A stretch of DNA of 64,000 nt from Nocardioides immobilis (GCF_003515065.1 NZ_QXGH01000032.1:1-64000); one strand, 5' to 3'; shown: positions 35,658-45,988, numbered from the stretch's first letter. Notes: a model not told the origin generated them from the letters alone. A program made the numbers and translations.

Positions 35658-38288
35658 ATGTCTGTTCGGAAGTGGGCTCTGCCCTTCGCGATCGTGCTCG
35701 CAGTGCTCGGCGTGCCGTCGCTCGCCGAGGCGGCGGACCCGATCCCGGTGACGATCACCGTCACCGGTGCGCAGAACTACGGCGGGCAGCCGGCCTTCGC
35801 CGGCTCGACCGGAGTCACGGGGCTGAGCGTGAGCGGGGTGACCTGCACCGGCCTCACCAGCGGTGCGACGATCGACCCGACGATCAAGGCGCTCGGGTCC
35901 TACACGATCTCGGGCCCCACCTGTAGCGGCGGCACGCTGTCGAAGCCGGGCTACACGATCCAGGGCTACTCCGGCTCGACGTTCTCGGTGTTCCGCGCCA
36001 GGCTGACGGTGACCGCAGAGAACCGGACGAAGGCCTACGGCGATGCCAACCCGGCGCTGGGCTACACGATCACCGGCTACGTGAACGGTCAGGACTCCTC
36101 GGTCGTGACCGGGACTCCGGCGCTCTCGACGACGGCGACCACGTCCTCGAACGTCGGCAGCTACCCGATCACGGTCTCGGCCGGCTCCCTCGCCGTGCCG
36201 AGCAACAACTACTTCTTCGCGTACCAGCCGGGGACGCTGACCGTGAACCCCAAGCCGGTGACGGTGACGGTCAACGGCGCCCAGAACTACGGCGGTACGC
36301 CGTCGTTCGCCGGCAAGACCGGGGTCTCCGGCGTGACGGTGTCGGGCATGACCTGCACCGGCCTGTTGAGCGGTCAGACGATCGCGCCGACGCTGCCGGC
36401 GGGCAGCTATGCGGTCGACCCGGCCACCTGTAGCGGCGGTGTGCTGTCGAGCACCAACTACGCGATCGCGGGGTACCAGTCCTCGTCGTACCTGGTCTTC
36501 AAGGCCGCGCTGACCGTGACGGCTGACGACGCGAGCCGGGCCTACGGTTCGGCGAACCCCGCGTTCGGCTACACGATCACCGGATTCCAGAACGGCGACG
36601 ACGCCTCGGCGGTCTCGGGTGCGCCGGAGCTCACGACGACCGCGACCAGCACCTCCGACGTCGGCAGCTATCCGATCACTCCGGCGGTCGGCACGCTGTC
36701 CGCCGGCAACTACCGGTTCGTCTACCTGCCCGGCACGCTCGAGGTGACGCCGAAGCAGGTCGACGTGACGGTCAACGGCGCCCAGAACTACGGCGGTACG
36801 CCGTCGTTCGCCGGCAGGACCGGGGTCTCCGGCGTGACCGTGTCGGACGTGACGTGCACCGGCCTGCTGAGCGGACAGTCGATCGCGCCCACGCTGCCGG
36901 CGGGCAGCTATGCGGTCGACCCGGAGACCTGCAGCGGCGGTGTGCTGTCGAGCTCGAACCACGCGATCGCGGCGTACCAGTCCTCCTCGTTCCTCGTCTT
37001 CAAGGCGGCACTGACGGTCACGGCGGACGACGCCACCCGCATCTACCGCAACGCGAACCCGGCCTTCACCTCCACGATCACCGGCTTCCAGAACGGTGAC
37101 GACGCTTCCGCGGTCAGCGGCGCGCCGGAGATCACGACGCCGGCGACCAGCACCTCGGACGTCGGCTCCTACCCGATCACGCCGGCGGTCGGCACGCTGA
37201 CCTCCAGCAACTACCGGTTCGTCTACGTGCCCGGCAGCCTGACCGTCACCCCCCGGCCGGTGAACGTGACCGTGACCGGCGCCCAGAACTACGGCGGAGC
37301 GCCGGCGTTCTCGGCCACGACGACCGCCGCGGGGGTCACCGTCTCCGACGTCGCCTGCACCGCGCTCACGGATGGCCAGCCCATCGCGCCGACCCTGCAG
37401 GTCGGCTCCGGCTACGCGATCGACCCGACCTCGTGCAGTGGGGGAACGCTGTCGAGCGCGAACTACCTGATCAACACCTACAAGGGCTCGTCGTTCGTCG
37501 TCTTCAAGACGACGCTGACCGTCACTGCCGACGACCTGACCCGCACCTACGGCTTCGGCAACCCGGCGCTGACGTACTCGTTCTCCGGCTTCCAGAACGA
37601 CGACGACGCCTCCGACCTCAGTGGGACGCCGTCGCTCTCGACCACGGCGGGCGTCAAGAGCAACGCCGGGACCTACCCGATCGACATCGTCATCGGCACG
37701 ATGACGTCGCCGAACTACAGGTTCGTGCTCGAGCCCGGCACGTTGACCGTGGACAAGCGTCAGCTGACCGTCGCGGCCGACCCGGCGAGCCGGGCGTACG
37801 GCGCCGCGCCGCCGGCCTACACCGCGACGTTCACCGGGTTCCGCAACGGTGACGCGGCCGCCGGCCTGACGGGAGCCCCGGCGTTCAGCACGCCTGCGAC
37901 GGCCACCTCCACGCCGGGCACCTACCCGCTGGACGTCGCCCAGGGGACCCTGGACTCGCCGAACTACACCTTCGGTGGGTTTGTGAGCAGCACGCTGACG
38001 ATCACGCAAGGAACGGCCGACATCGCGACGACCAAGCTCAGCAACAGCACGCTGTCGGCGACGGTCACCTTCGGTGTCGACCACACACCCGTCGTGGGCT
38101 CGACGATCACGTTCACGATCGGCAACGGCGACAACCTCGCCTGCACCGCGGTCACTGACAGCACCGGGCGTGCGGCCTGCACGGTGTCGGGCTCCACGAA
38201 GCTCGCGATCCAGCTCAACGGCTACACGGCGCGCTTCCCGGGGACGGACGCGCTGCTCCCGGGTGAGAAGAAGCAGGGCATCCTCTGA
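35658..38288 (+). CDS. Secreted MBG-repeat protein
   Basis: 876 aa from ATG 35658, with GGGGGAGAGAAG upstream and a clear signal peptide (MSVRKWALPFAIVLAVLGVP, cleaved after AEA). The rest is made of MBG-type Ig-like repeats (units starting VTVNGAQNYGGTPSFAG and LTVTADDASRAYGSANPAF), at least four ~165-residue pairs, and then a final invasin-like/Big domain (STITFTIGNGDNLACTAV). No LPXTG or transmembrane anchor is present. It is probably a surface or secreted adhesive or structural protein. Confidence 0.85.
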   Translation: MSVRKWALPFAIVLAVLGVPSLAEAADPIPVTITVTGAQNYGGQPAFAGSTGVTGLSVSGVTCTGLTSGATIDPTIKALGSYTISGPTCSGGTLSKPGYTIQGYSGSTFSVFRARLTVTAENRTKAYGDANPALGYTITGYVNGQDSSVVTGTPALSTTATTSSNVGSYPITVSAGSLAVPSNNYFFAYQPGTLTVNPKPVTVTVNGAQNYGGTPSFAGKTGVSGVTVSGMTCTGLLSGQTIAPTLPAGSYAVDPATCSGGVLSSTNYAIAGYQSSSYLVFKAALTVTADDASRAYGSANPAFGYTITGFQNGDDASAVSGAPELTTTATSTSDVGSYPITPAVGTLSAGNYRFVYLPGTLEVTPKQVDVTVNGAQNYGGTPSFAGRTGVSGVTVSDVTCTGLLSGQSIAPTLPAGSYAVDPETCSGGVLSSSNHAIAAYQSSSFLVFKAALTVTADDATRIYRNANPAFTSTITGFQNGDDASAVSGAPEITTPATSTSDVGSYPITPAVGTLTSSNYRFVYVPGSLTVTPRPVNVTVTGAQNYGGAPAFSATTTAAGVTVSDVACTALTDGQPIAPTLQVGSGYAIDPTSCSGGTLSSANYLINTYKGSSFVVFKTTLTVTADDLTRTYGFGNPALTYSFSGFQNDDDASDLSGTPSLSTTAGVKSNAGTYPIDIVIGTMTSPNYRFVLEPGTLTVDKRQLTVAADPASRAYGAAPPAYTATFTGFRNGDAAAGLTGAPAFSTPATATSTPGTYPLDVAQGTLDSPNYTFGGFVSSTLTITQGTADIATTKLSNSTLSATVTFGVDHTPVVGSTITFTIGNGDNLACTAVTDSTGRAACTVSGSTKLAIQLNGYTARFPGTDALLPGEKKQGIL
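35748..37770 (+). repeat. Tandem MBG repeats with near-identical DNA
   Basis: Repeat units recur about every 500 bp. The run GTCAACGGCGCCCAGAACTA appears at about 36270 and again at about 36772, and identical stretches continue through GGCGGTACGCCGTCGTTC. Recent duplication or gene conversion is likely, and the copy number may vary among strains. Confidence 0.7.
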
Positions 38289-38291
38289 CAT

Positions 38292-38333
38292 CACGTCGAC
38301 CCGGCCCGTCCTGGGACGAGCCGGGCCGACGTG
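38292..38333. terminator. Strong hairpin between convergent genes
   Basis: CACGTCGACCCGGCCCGTCC pairs with GGACGAGCCGGGCCGACGTG at 18 of 20 positions with a 2-nt loop. It lies between the MBG-repeat gene and the convergent maoC gene and can serve both. Confidence 0.75.
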
Positions 38334-38342
38334 ACGTGACGG

Positions 38343-39188
38343 TCAGAGCGCCGTCGTACGACCGAGCAGGTGGGGGGCGCCCGACTTGGGGTTCACCAGG
38401 GCGAAGTCCCAGCCGGCCGGGTTGGCCTCGGCGCCGAAGCGCGCCTTGCCCGGCAGGAAGATCGGCTTCTTGAAGCCGACCTCCACACGGACGTGGTCGG
38501 GCAGCCGGTTCTCCAGCGCCGCGACGCAGCGCGCCTTGCTCCACATGCCGTGGGCGATGTGGCGCGGGAACCCGAGCGCCTTCGCCGTCAGCGGGTAGAG
38601 GTGGATCGGGTTGCGGTCACCCGAGACGGCGCCGTAGGTGCGGCCGATGTTCTCCGGCACGCTCCACACCGGGCCCTTGGCCTCGATCGACGTGAAGGAC
38701 GTGCCGGGGTCGCCTTTCTCCTTGTCGCCCTTGCCGACGCGGAGGTACGTCGAGACCGACTCCCACACGACCTCGTCACCGACGGTGCCCGTCACGTTCA
38801 TGTCCCAGGCGCGCCCCTTGGTGCTGGCGCGCAGGTTGTCGGCCTTCAGCGACAGCGACACGGTCTCGCCGATCGCGACCGGACGGTGCTGGGTGATGGA
38901 GTTCTCCAGGTGCACCGAGCCGATGGCCGGGAACGGGAACGCCGCATCGGTCATCAGCTGCATGTGCAGCGGGAACGCCAGCATGTGCAGGTAGGGGACC
39001 GGTGCGACGTCCTTGCGCGGGAAGCCGCAGACCGCCGCGTAGCGGTCGACCTCCGAGCGCTCCACCCGCACGTCGTTGCGCTCGAGGGTGAGATCGGGCA
39101 GTGCGCCGCCGGTCTTCTTGATCCCGGGAAGCTGGTTCAGGCCCGGGACCGCAGGCAGCGCGGCCTTGAGCATCACGGGGAGCGCCAT
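38343..39188 (-). CDS. MaoC-type (3R)-hydroxyacyl dehydratase, HtdX-like
   Basis: 281 aa. Hotdog MaoC family: YGAVSGDRNPIHLYPLTAKA with the catalytic Asp/His pair, then GFPRHIAHGMWSKARCVAAL. It should hydrate or dehydrate acyl thioester intermediates. It follows the FabG gene by one base on the same strand. The order HtdX-FabG4, divergent FadA2, is the same as Rv0241c-Rv0243 in M. tuberculosis (remembered synteny). Confidence 0.9.
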   Translation of the reverse strand: MALPVMLKAALPAVPGLNQLPGIKKTGGALPDLTLERNDVRVERSEVDRYAAVCGFPRKDVAPVPYLHMLAFPLHMQLMTDAAFPFPAIGSVHLENSITQHRPVAIGETVSLSLKADNLRASTKGRAWDMNVTGTVGDEVVWESVSTYLRVGKGDKEKGDPGTSFTSIEAKGPVWSVPENIGRTYGAVSGDRNPIHLYPLTAKALGFPRHIAHGMWSKARCVAALENRLPDHVRVEVGFKKPIFLPGKARFGAEANPAGWDFALVNPKSGAPHLLGRTTAL

Positions 39189-39189
39189 G

Positions 39190-40536
39190 TCAGGCACCCA
39201 GCATCATCTGGCCGCACACCCGGACCACGTTGCCGTTGACCAGGCTCGAGGCCGGGTTGGCGTACCAGGCGATGGTCTCGGCGACGTCGATCGGCAGGCC
39301 GCCCTGTGACATCGCGTTCAGCCGCTGGCCGACCTCGCGGGTCGCGAACGGAACGGCGGCGGTCATCTGGGTGATGATGAAGCCCGGCGCGACGGCGTTG
39401 ATCGTGATGCCGTCCTTGAGCTCGTCGGCGAGCGAGTCGACGAGACCGATGACGCCGGCCTTCGACGCGGCGTAGTTGGTCTGGCCCACGTTGCCGGCGA
39501 TGCCGGCGATGCTGGCGACGCCGATGACCGAGCCGCCCTTGTTGATCACACCCTGGTCGAGGAGCTCGCGGGTGATCCGCTCCGGCGCGGTCAGGTTGAC
39601 GCCGAGGACCTGCGCCCACCGGTCGCCCTTGTCGCTGGGGGACATGTTGGCGAGCTTGCGGTCGCGGGTGATGCCGGCGTTGTGGACGACGACGTCGACG
39701 CCGCCGTGCTTCTCCGTGAGGTGGTGCGCGATCCGTTGGGGCGCGTCGTCCTGGCTGATGTCGAGCGTCAGCCAGTCGCCGTCGAGCTCCTTCATCAGGG
39801 TCTGCAGCTCGCTGGCGGCCTGGGGCACGTCGAGACCGACGACCTTCGCGCCGTCGCGGTGCAGGGTTCGGGCGATCGCCTCACCGATGCCGCGGCTGGC
39901 GCCGGTGACGAGCGCGACCTTGCCGGCGAGCGGCTGGGTCTGGTCGGCCACCTCGGTGACCTTGCCCTTGCCGTGGGCGCCGATCCGGACGACCTGGCCG
40001 GAGACGTAGGCCGACTTGGGGGAGAGGAGGAACCCGAGCGTGCTGGACACGCCGGCCTCTGCGCCATCGGCGACGTAGACCAGCTGGACGGTGCTGCCCT
40101 TGCCGATCTCCTTGCCGAGGCTGCGGGTGAAGCCCTCGAGCGCACGCTGTGCGACGCGCTCCGAGCCGGAGGTCAGCTCGGGCGGGGTGCCGATGACGAC
40201 GACGCGCGCGCAGTCCTCGAGGCTGCGCAGGACCGGGGTGAAGAAGTCGCGGAGCGCGACCAGCTCGGTCGAGTCCTTGATGCCGGTCGCGTCGAAGACG
40301 AGGCCCTTGTAGCGCTCGCCCTCCGCGGCCGAGGTGGCCGACGCGATGCCGAGCACGTCGAGCAGCCCGGTCAGCGACTCGGCGAGCCGCCCGTTGCCGC
40401 CGACCAGCACGGTGCCGTCGACGAGGGGGTCGCCCGCGTTGTAGCGGTCGAGCTTGGTCGGGTTGGGGAGTCCGAGGTTCTTGACCAGCAGCTTGCCGAT
40501 CGGGGACGAGACGAAGCCCTGGTACTTGTCGCTCAT
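39190..40536 (-). CDS. fabG4: 3-oxoacyl-ACP/CoA reductase, FabG4-like
   Basis: 448 aa, longer than usual FabG because of an N-terminal ~200-residue flavodoxin-like domain seen in FabG4. The SDR half has GASRGIGEAIA, NAG in VVHNAGITRD, and the catalytic Ser and Tyr-x3-Lys in YAASKAG. It reduces 3-oxoacyl thioesters with NAD(P)H. GGAGG lies upstream of the ATG. Confidence 0.95.
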   Translation of the reverse strand: MSDKYQGFVSSPIGKLLVKNLGLPNPTKLDRYNAGDPLVDGTVLVGGNGRLAESLTGLLDVLGIASATSAAEGERYKGLVFDATGIKDSTELVALRDFFTPVLRSLEDCARVVVIGTPPELTSGSERVAQRALEGFTRSLGKEIGKGSTVQLVYVADGAEAGVSSTLGFLLSPKSAYVSGQVVRIGAHGKGKVTEVADQTQPLAGKVALVTGASRGIGEAIARTLHRDGAKVVGLDVPQAASELQTLMKELDGDWLTLDISQDDAPQRIAHHLTEKHGGVDVVVHNAGITRDRKLANMSPSDKGDRWAQVLGVNLTAPERITRELLDQGVINKGGSVIGVASIAGIAGNVGQTNYAASKAGVIGLVDSLADELKDGITINAVAPGFIITQMTAAVPFATREVGQRLNAMSQGGLPIDVAETIAWYANPASSLVNGNVVRVCGQMMLGA

Positions 40537-40632
40537 GATGGCGCTGTGCCTCCGCAGATGAGGTCGGCGCTCACGTTGCCACGTGCGCGCACGTTGAATC
40601 TAGGTCCACGGGCCGAGCCCGCTCACCGCTTA

Positions 40633-40652
40633 TGTAACTAGATGTGTAACTC
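40633..40652. promoter_or_regulatory. Operator-like repeats in the fabG-fadA2 divergent promoter region
   Basis: Direct repeat TGTAACT at 40633-40639 and 40645-40651, and the motif AGATGTGTAACTC at 40640-40652. The latter matches AGATGTGCAACTC in the promoter of the TetR gene at 42774 (12 of 13). A shared regulator is likely. Confidence 0.6.
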
Positions 40653-40722
40653 TGAGTCCACATTTCGTGACTTGGCCCTCAAACGGTTCTCTCGACGGGC
40701 CTGAAGCATGAGGATAGGAAAC

Positions 40723-42003
40723 ATGGCTGACTCTGTACGTCGGGCCGCCGTCATCGGCGGTAACCGCATCCCCTTCGCCCGCTCCAACGGGGCCTACTCC
40801 ACCGCCTCCAACCAGGAGATGCTGACCGCCGCGCTCGACGGCCTGGTCACGCGCTTCGGGCTCGAGGGTGAACGCATCGGCGAGGTTGCCGGTGGCGCCG
40901 TGCTCAAGCACAGCCGCGACTTCAACCTGGTCCGCGAGTCGGTGCTCGGCACCAAGCTCGCGCCCGAGACCGCGGCGGTCGACCTGCAGCAGGCCTGCGG
41001 CACCGGCCTCCAGGCGATCAATTACATCGCCAACAAGATCAAGCTCGGTCAGCTCGACTCGGGCATCGGCGGCGGCGTGGACACCACGTCGGACGCGCCG
41101 ATCGCGATCTCGGAGAAGCTCCGCAAGAAGCTGATCCAGCTCAACAACGCGCGGTCGACCAAGGACCGGCTCGCCGTGCTGGCCACGATCCGCCCCGGCG
41201 ACATCGGTCTCGCGATCCCGTCCAACGGCGAGCCGCGCACCAAGCTGTCGATGGGTGACCACCAGGCCCTGACGGCGCTGGAGTGGCAGATCGCCCGCGA
41301 GGCGCAGGACGAGCTCGCCGTCACCTCGCACCACAACCTCGCCCAGTCCTACGTCGACGGCTGGCAGGACGACCTGGTCACGCCGTTCCGCGGCCTCGAG
41401 CGCGACAACAACCTGCGGGCCGACTCCTCGCTGGAGAAGCTCGCGAAGCTCAAGCCGGTGTTCGGCAAGGGCGAGGCGGCCACCATGACCGCGGGCAACT
41501 CGACCCCGTTGACCGACGGCGCGTCCGCCGTACTCCTGGCCTCCGACGAGTGGGCCGAGGAGCACGGGCTGACCCCGCTCGCCTACTTCGTCGACTCCGA
41601 GGTCGCCGCCGTCGACTTCGTCAACGGCCACGAGGGCCTGCTGATGGCGCCGGCGTACGCCGTCCCGCGGATGCTCGCCCGCCACGGCCTCACCCTGCAG
41701 GACTTCGACTACTACGAGATCCACGAGGCGTTCGCCTCGCAGGTCCTGTCGACCCTCGCCGCGTGGGAGAGCCCGGTGTTCTGCAAGGAGCGCCTCGGCC
41801 TCGACGCGCCGCTCGGCTCGATCGACCGCAGCAAGCTGAACGTCAAGGGTTCCTCGCTCGCCGCGGGTCACCCGTTCTCCGCGACCGGCGGCCGGATCGT
41901 CGCCAACACCGCGAAGCTGCTCGCCGAGAAGGGCTCCGGCCGCGCGCTGATCTCGGTCTGCGCGGCCGGTGGCCAGGGCGTCGTCGCGATCATGGAGCGC
42001 TGA
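40723..42003 (+). CDS. fadA2: Acetyl-CoA acetyltransferase / thiolase, FadA2-like
   Basis: 426 aa from ATG 40723 (GGATAGGA upstream; an in-frame ATG at 40708 is also possible). The nucleophile Cys is in LQQACGTGLQAINY, the His in NVKGSSLAAGHPFSATG, and the second Cys near the C-terminus in SVCAAGGQG. It carries out thiolytic cleavage or condensation of acyl-CoA. Divergent from fabG4. Confidence 0.95.
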   Translation: MADSVRRAAVIGGNRIPFARSNGAYSTASNQEMLTAALDGLVTRFGLEGERIGEVAGGAVLKHSRDFNLVRESVLGTKLAPETAAVDLQQACGTGLQAINYIANKIKLGQLDSGIGGGVDTTSDAPIAISEKLRKKLIQLNNARSTKDRLAVLATIRPGDIGLAIPSNGEPRTKLSMGDHQALTALEWQIAREAQDELAVTSHHNLAQSYVDGWQDDLVTPFRGLERDNNLRADSSLEKLAKLKPVFGKGEAATMTAGNSTPLTDGASAVLLASDEWAEEHGLTPLAYFVDSEVAAVDFVNGHEGLLMAPAYAVPRMLARHGLTLQDFDYYEIHEAFASQVLSTLAAWESPVFCKERLGLDAPLGSIDRSKLNVKGSSLAAGHPFSATGGRIVANTAKLLAEKGSGRALISVCAAGGQGVVAIMER

Positions 42004-42072
42004 CACCAGGGACGCACACGCGCGGGCCGCTCCGGATTCGTCCGGGGCGGCCCGTGTCGTTCCGGCTGGCTC

Positions 42073-42774
42073 CTACGACGCCTGGGCGTCGCGCGTGACC
42101 AGGGCCAGCGCCGACGACACGACGTAGTCGCGGACCTGCTCGGCCGAGATCTGGCTGACGGTCGGGATACCCGGTGCGGCCTCGCTGACGAGGATCCCGA
42201 GACGCGCCAGGTGGAGGGCGCCGAGGCCACTGGCGTACATCGTGTTGGCCAGCACCACCGGGTCGGTGGAGATGGTGAACGCGCCCGAGGCACGGCCCTC
42301 GGCCAGCACCTCCGACAGGATCGTCATGCAGGACGTGATCCCGCGGCCGAGGCGGAAGAGCGCGCCCTCGGAGATGTCGTCGAAGAGCTCGTCTCCGGGG
42401 CGGACCATCAGCGACTGCGCGCAGTCGACGAACGCAGGGTGGGCCACGCCGTAGTCGATGAAGGATCCCACGACCGCCGCCAGCCGAGCGGGAGCCTCGT
42501 CGTGCGCGCCGGCGGCCGTCTGCATCGCCTCGTGCAGCTCGTCGAGGTAGCCGACCAGGGTGAGCGCGAACAGCTCCTCCTTGCCGGTGAAGTGGCGGTA
42601 GACGATCGCCCGGTTGATGCCGACCGCGGAGGCGATCTCCTCAATCTGCACGTCGCGCACGCCCTTGGAGTCGAACAGCTCCCGGGTCGCCGCGATGATC
42701 TGCTCCTTGCGGGCGCGCCGACGTGCCGCCGCAGCCTTGCGGCGTCCGTCAGTGTGGGGTGCCCGGGTCGCCAT
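42073..42774 (-). CDS. TetR-family regulator of the lipid cluster
   Basis: 233 aa from ATG 42774. The HTH is IEEIASAVGINRAIVYRHF. It ends 70 bp after fadA2 on the opposite strand. Its promoter has TACAGT (42787-42782) 7 nt before the ATG, so it is leaderless, and an inverted repeat overlaps the -35/spacer. The same motif occurs before fadA2, so it probably represses itself and the fadA2/fabG4 genes until an acyl-CoA ligand binds (inference). Confidence 0.88.
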   Translation of the reverse strand: MATRAPHTDGRRKAAAARRRARKEQIIAATRELFDSKGVRDVQIEEIASAVGINRAIVYRHFTGKEELFALTLVGYLDELHEAMQTAAGAHDEAPARLAAVVGSFIDYGVAHPAFVDCAQSLMVRPGDELFDDISEGALFRLGRGITSCMTILSEVLAEGRASGAFTISTDPVVLANTMYASGLGALHLARLGILVSEAAPGIPTVSQISAEQVRDYVVSSALALVTRDAQAS

Positions 42775-42789
42775 AGGAGTAACTGTACG

Positions 42790-42817
42790 AGATGTGCAAC
42801 TCAGTGTTGCAACATCT
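42790..42817. promoter_or_regulatory. TetR autoregulatory operator
   Basis: AGATGTGCAAC (42790-42800), TCAGT, GTTGCAACATCT (42806-42817): an inverted repeat with a one-base length difference between arms. It lies just upstream of the regulator's -10 hexamer. Confidence 0.6.
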
Positions 42818-42851
42818 GTGACGTGTCGAACTGCGGAGGCCGTGTCCGCGG

Positions 42852-42916
42852 ACTGCACAGCGCACTCGCCACGAACCGGTCATCGCTGACCGATCGCGGC
42901 GAGTGCGCTGTGCAGT
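42852..42916. terminator. Perfect 19-bp inverted repeat with 27-nt loop
   Basis: ACTGCACAGCGCACTCGCC (42852-42870) is exactly complementary to GGCGAGTGCGCTGTGCAGT (42898-42916). The loop itself holds GGTCA-TCGC-TGACC. It sits 12 bp after the subtilase stop. It is a terminator or a mobile REP/BIME-like unit. Confidence 0.65.
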
Positions 42917-42927
42917 ACGGACTGGGC

Positions 42928-45900
42928 CTACGGCACGCCGGTCACCGTCTCGCAGGCCGCCGTGTCGTTGCCGGTGCCTCCGTGGCAGGCGTCTTGACCG
43001 TCGTCGCCGAACAGTTGGTCGTCATTCTCGCCGCCCTGCAAGAAGTCGTCGCCGGGGCCGCCCCGCATGGAGTCATTGCCCAAGCCTCCGAACAACCGGT
43101 CGTTCTGACCCCTTCCGCGGATGATGTCGGCGCCGGCGACGCCGCCCAGGACGTTGACGAGCGCGTTCCCGTCGATGGTGTCGGCGTGCGGCGACCCGGT
43201 GACGTCCTCGACCGCGGCCAGGGCGTCGGCGCCCTCCCCGGTGGCCGTGCCAGTGGCCAGGTTCACCACCACGCCGGCGGGCGAGACCGCGTACGACACC
43301 ACGTCGACCTGAGGTCCGCCGTTGACGATGTCGTCGCCCAGGCCCGGGATCAGGGTGTCGACGTTCCCCCCACCGAACAGCTCGTCGTTGCCGTCGAGTC
43401 CGCGGACCGTGTCGGCCCCTACGTGGCCGTAGAGCCGGTTGGGGCCGGCGTCTCCGGTGAGCGAGTCGTTGAACGCGGATCCTTGCAGGTCCTCCACTGC
43501 GGCGAAGCTGTCGCTGCCGTGCCCGCCGCTGCTGGAGTTGGTGTCCAGGTTCACGACCACGGTCGAGGGCGAGCTGCCGTAGTCGGCGATGTCGATGCCG
43601 GCCTCGCCCCTGATGTGGTCGTTGCCCTCACCGCCGATCAGCCGGTCGTCCCCGACCCAGCCGTCGAGCCAGTCGTTGCCCGCTCCGCCGTTGATCGTGT
43701 CGCCGACGTCGTCGGTGTCGCCACCACCCTGGTTGCCGAGGAGGGTGTCGTCGCCCGGGCCACCCTGGATGGTGTCAGCCTCGGGGCCACCGAACACGGT
43801 GTCGTTGGCGTCACCGGCGTTGATGGTGTCGTTGCCCTCGTCCCCGCAGATCCGGTCGTTGCCGCCGACGGAGCTGATGGTGTCGTTGCCCTCGCCGGCG
43901 ACGATCACGTCGGCGCCCGCAGTGCCGGTGATCGTGTCGGCGCCCGCAGTGCCGAAGATCGTCGGGGTGATGCCCCCGCAGGTGGCTGGGTTGATCTCTG
44001 TGTGCAGGTTCAGCAGCCCGGTTGCCGCGCCGAACCCGTCCACCTTGATCCGGTACGTCGTACCGGCGTTCGCGAGGAAGGTGACCAGGCTGCGCAGCCC
44101 CGTCCCGCTGTCGTCGTCGAAGTCGACGACCTGGAGGGTGCCCAGGGTGTTGCCGGTGTAGACCGTCAGCGTCGTGTCGAAGGTGGTGGCAAAGCCGCCG
44201 CCGTCCTCCGTGGAGATCGTGGCCAGTCCGGTTGTGGAGGGCGTCCAGTTCCACCAGACCCCGTTGTCGATGCTGAACGGCCCGGGCTCTCCTGGCTCCG
44301 CATCGGAGCAGACGTTGAAGTCGAAGTCGTTGAACCCGCCGGCCGGCAGGGTCTCGGCATTGGCGAAGTCGTTGTTGTTGACCAGCCCGGTCGCCGCGTC
44401 GAGGATGTTGATCCGCTTCCGGGTGGCGCCGTTGTCGGTCACGTTCACCCCCGTGGCGTTGAGCCGGCTGACCGCAGTGGTCCTGGTGATCTGGACGCCG
44501 TTGCCGTCCACGCACTCACGCAGCAGCGCGAAGGCACCCGCCACGTGCGGCGCAGCCATCGACGTACCCGACTTGTTGGCGTGGGTGTTCGTGCCGGGGA
44601 CCGCAGCGTCGATGTCCACCCCGGGTGCCCACCAGTCGGTGGAGGTGCCGGAGTTGGTGAAGCCGGCGGGCACGTCGGAGTCGTTCGTCGCGCTGATCGA
44701 GTACACGCTGGTGAGGCAGGCGGGGAAGCTGGAGCCGACCAGGTTGCTGTTTCCGGCCGCGGCGATGACCGCGACCCCAGCGTTCTGGAGGTTCGCGGAG
44801 ACCGCCTGGGTCGCCGCGAAGTTGGCGTTGTTGCCGTCGCAGACCGCCTCCTGGGCGAAGCCGTCGATCCCGATGCTCATGTTCGCCGAGACCACGTTCG
44901 CCCCGCCGTTGCGGCGGTCGAGCACGAACTGGAGTCCCGCGATGATGTCGGAGAAGAAGGCAGTCCAACTGCTTCCGGCGCCGTCCGAGGCGACGTTGAC
45001 CGCGATGATGCGAGCACCGCGGGCGACGCCCTCGTGACCACCGGTGTACGACGTGCCTGCGGCGATCGACGCCACGTGGGTGCCGTGGTCGCAGTCGGTC
45101 GAGTGGGTGCAGTTCTCACCGGCGTCGGCGCCGTTCTGGGTGGTGGTCCCGTTGGGACAGTTGGAGTTCGCAGATCGGCACGCTTCGGCTACCACGCGGC
45201 CGGCGAACGCGGCGTGGTCGTTGTCCACGCCGCTGTCGATGATCGCGACCTCCTGCGCCCCGACCGGGCTGCCACTCCATCCGTCGCCACTGGTGCCGGC
45301 GAGGTCGAGCAGGTCGGAGTCGATGACCCCGGTCGAGACGTTGAGGGTCGCGGTGGCGAACCCGTCCTCGGCGACCGATGTCACCCGGGGGTCGGCGACC
45401 AGGCGGTTGAGGCCTGCGCCGGTCACCCGGTAGGTCGCGAACGGGTAGACCTTGATCCGGCTGAGCTCGCGGGCACCGGGGCCGGCCACCCGCTGCGCGA
45501 GCGCGTCGAGCGTCCTGGCGACGTCGGCCTGCTGGGCCTTGCCGGCGCGGGTGGTGAGACCGCGCGGCGGGGTCACCGTCACGTTGACCCGTGCCCATCC
45601 ATCGGCGGCGATGGTCTCTCGGATCTTGGCGACCTCGCGCTGCGAGAGTCCGTCCGGGTTGACGAGAGGGAGCAGCGGGTCGTCGTCGCGTGCGACGGAG
45701 CTCGCGCCCGGAACGTCAGGCCCGTACTCGGCCGACGCCGACGGCTCGTCGAACGCCTCGTCCGCCGGAACCGGGGCCTTCTTGCCGTCCTTGCCCTTGG
45801 TGGTCCCGTCACCACCTCGGTGCGGGCTCTCCGGACCGCCCTGCGGGTCCGACGCCGCTGCCTGGTCGTCGCTGGAGGGACGGTCAGGCGGCGCGCCCTG

Positions 45901-45988
45901 CGCGGTCAGGGTTGCCGACCCGGTCGTCGCGAGGAGCATCGACAGCAAGGCAACGGGGATGAAAGCGGGCCGTCCGGACAGTACGCAT
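42928..45988 (-). CDS. Secreted subtilisin-like protease with RTX-like calcium repeats (probable frameshift near start)
   Basis: About 1006-1020 aa. The S8 catalytic triad is visible: Asp in VAIIDSGVDND, His in DCDHGTHVASIA, Ser in KSGTSMAAPHV. A PPC-like domain follows, then ~10 hemolysin-type calcium-binding repeats (GEGNDTISSVGGNDRICGDE and others) to the C-terminus. The long frame opens only at TTG 45948 with a weak signal. An RBS-like GGGAG and ATG at 45988 begin MRTVRTARF in another frame. Removing one base near 45960 joins it to IPVALLSMLLATTGSATLTA, a proper signal peptide. The true start is thus probably 45988, with either a sequence error or a mutation. Confidence 0.85.
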
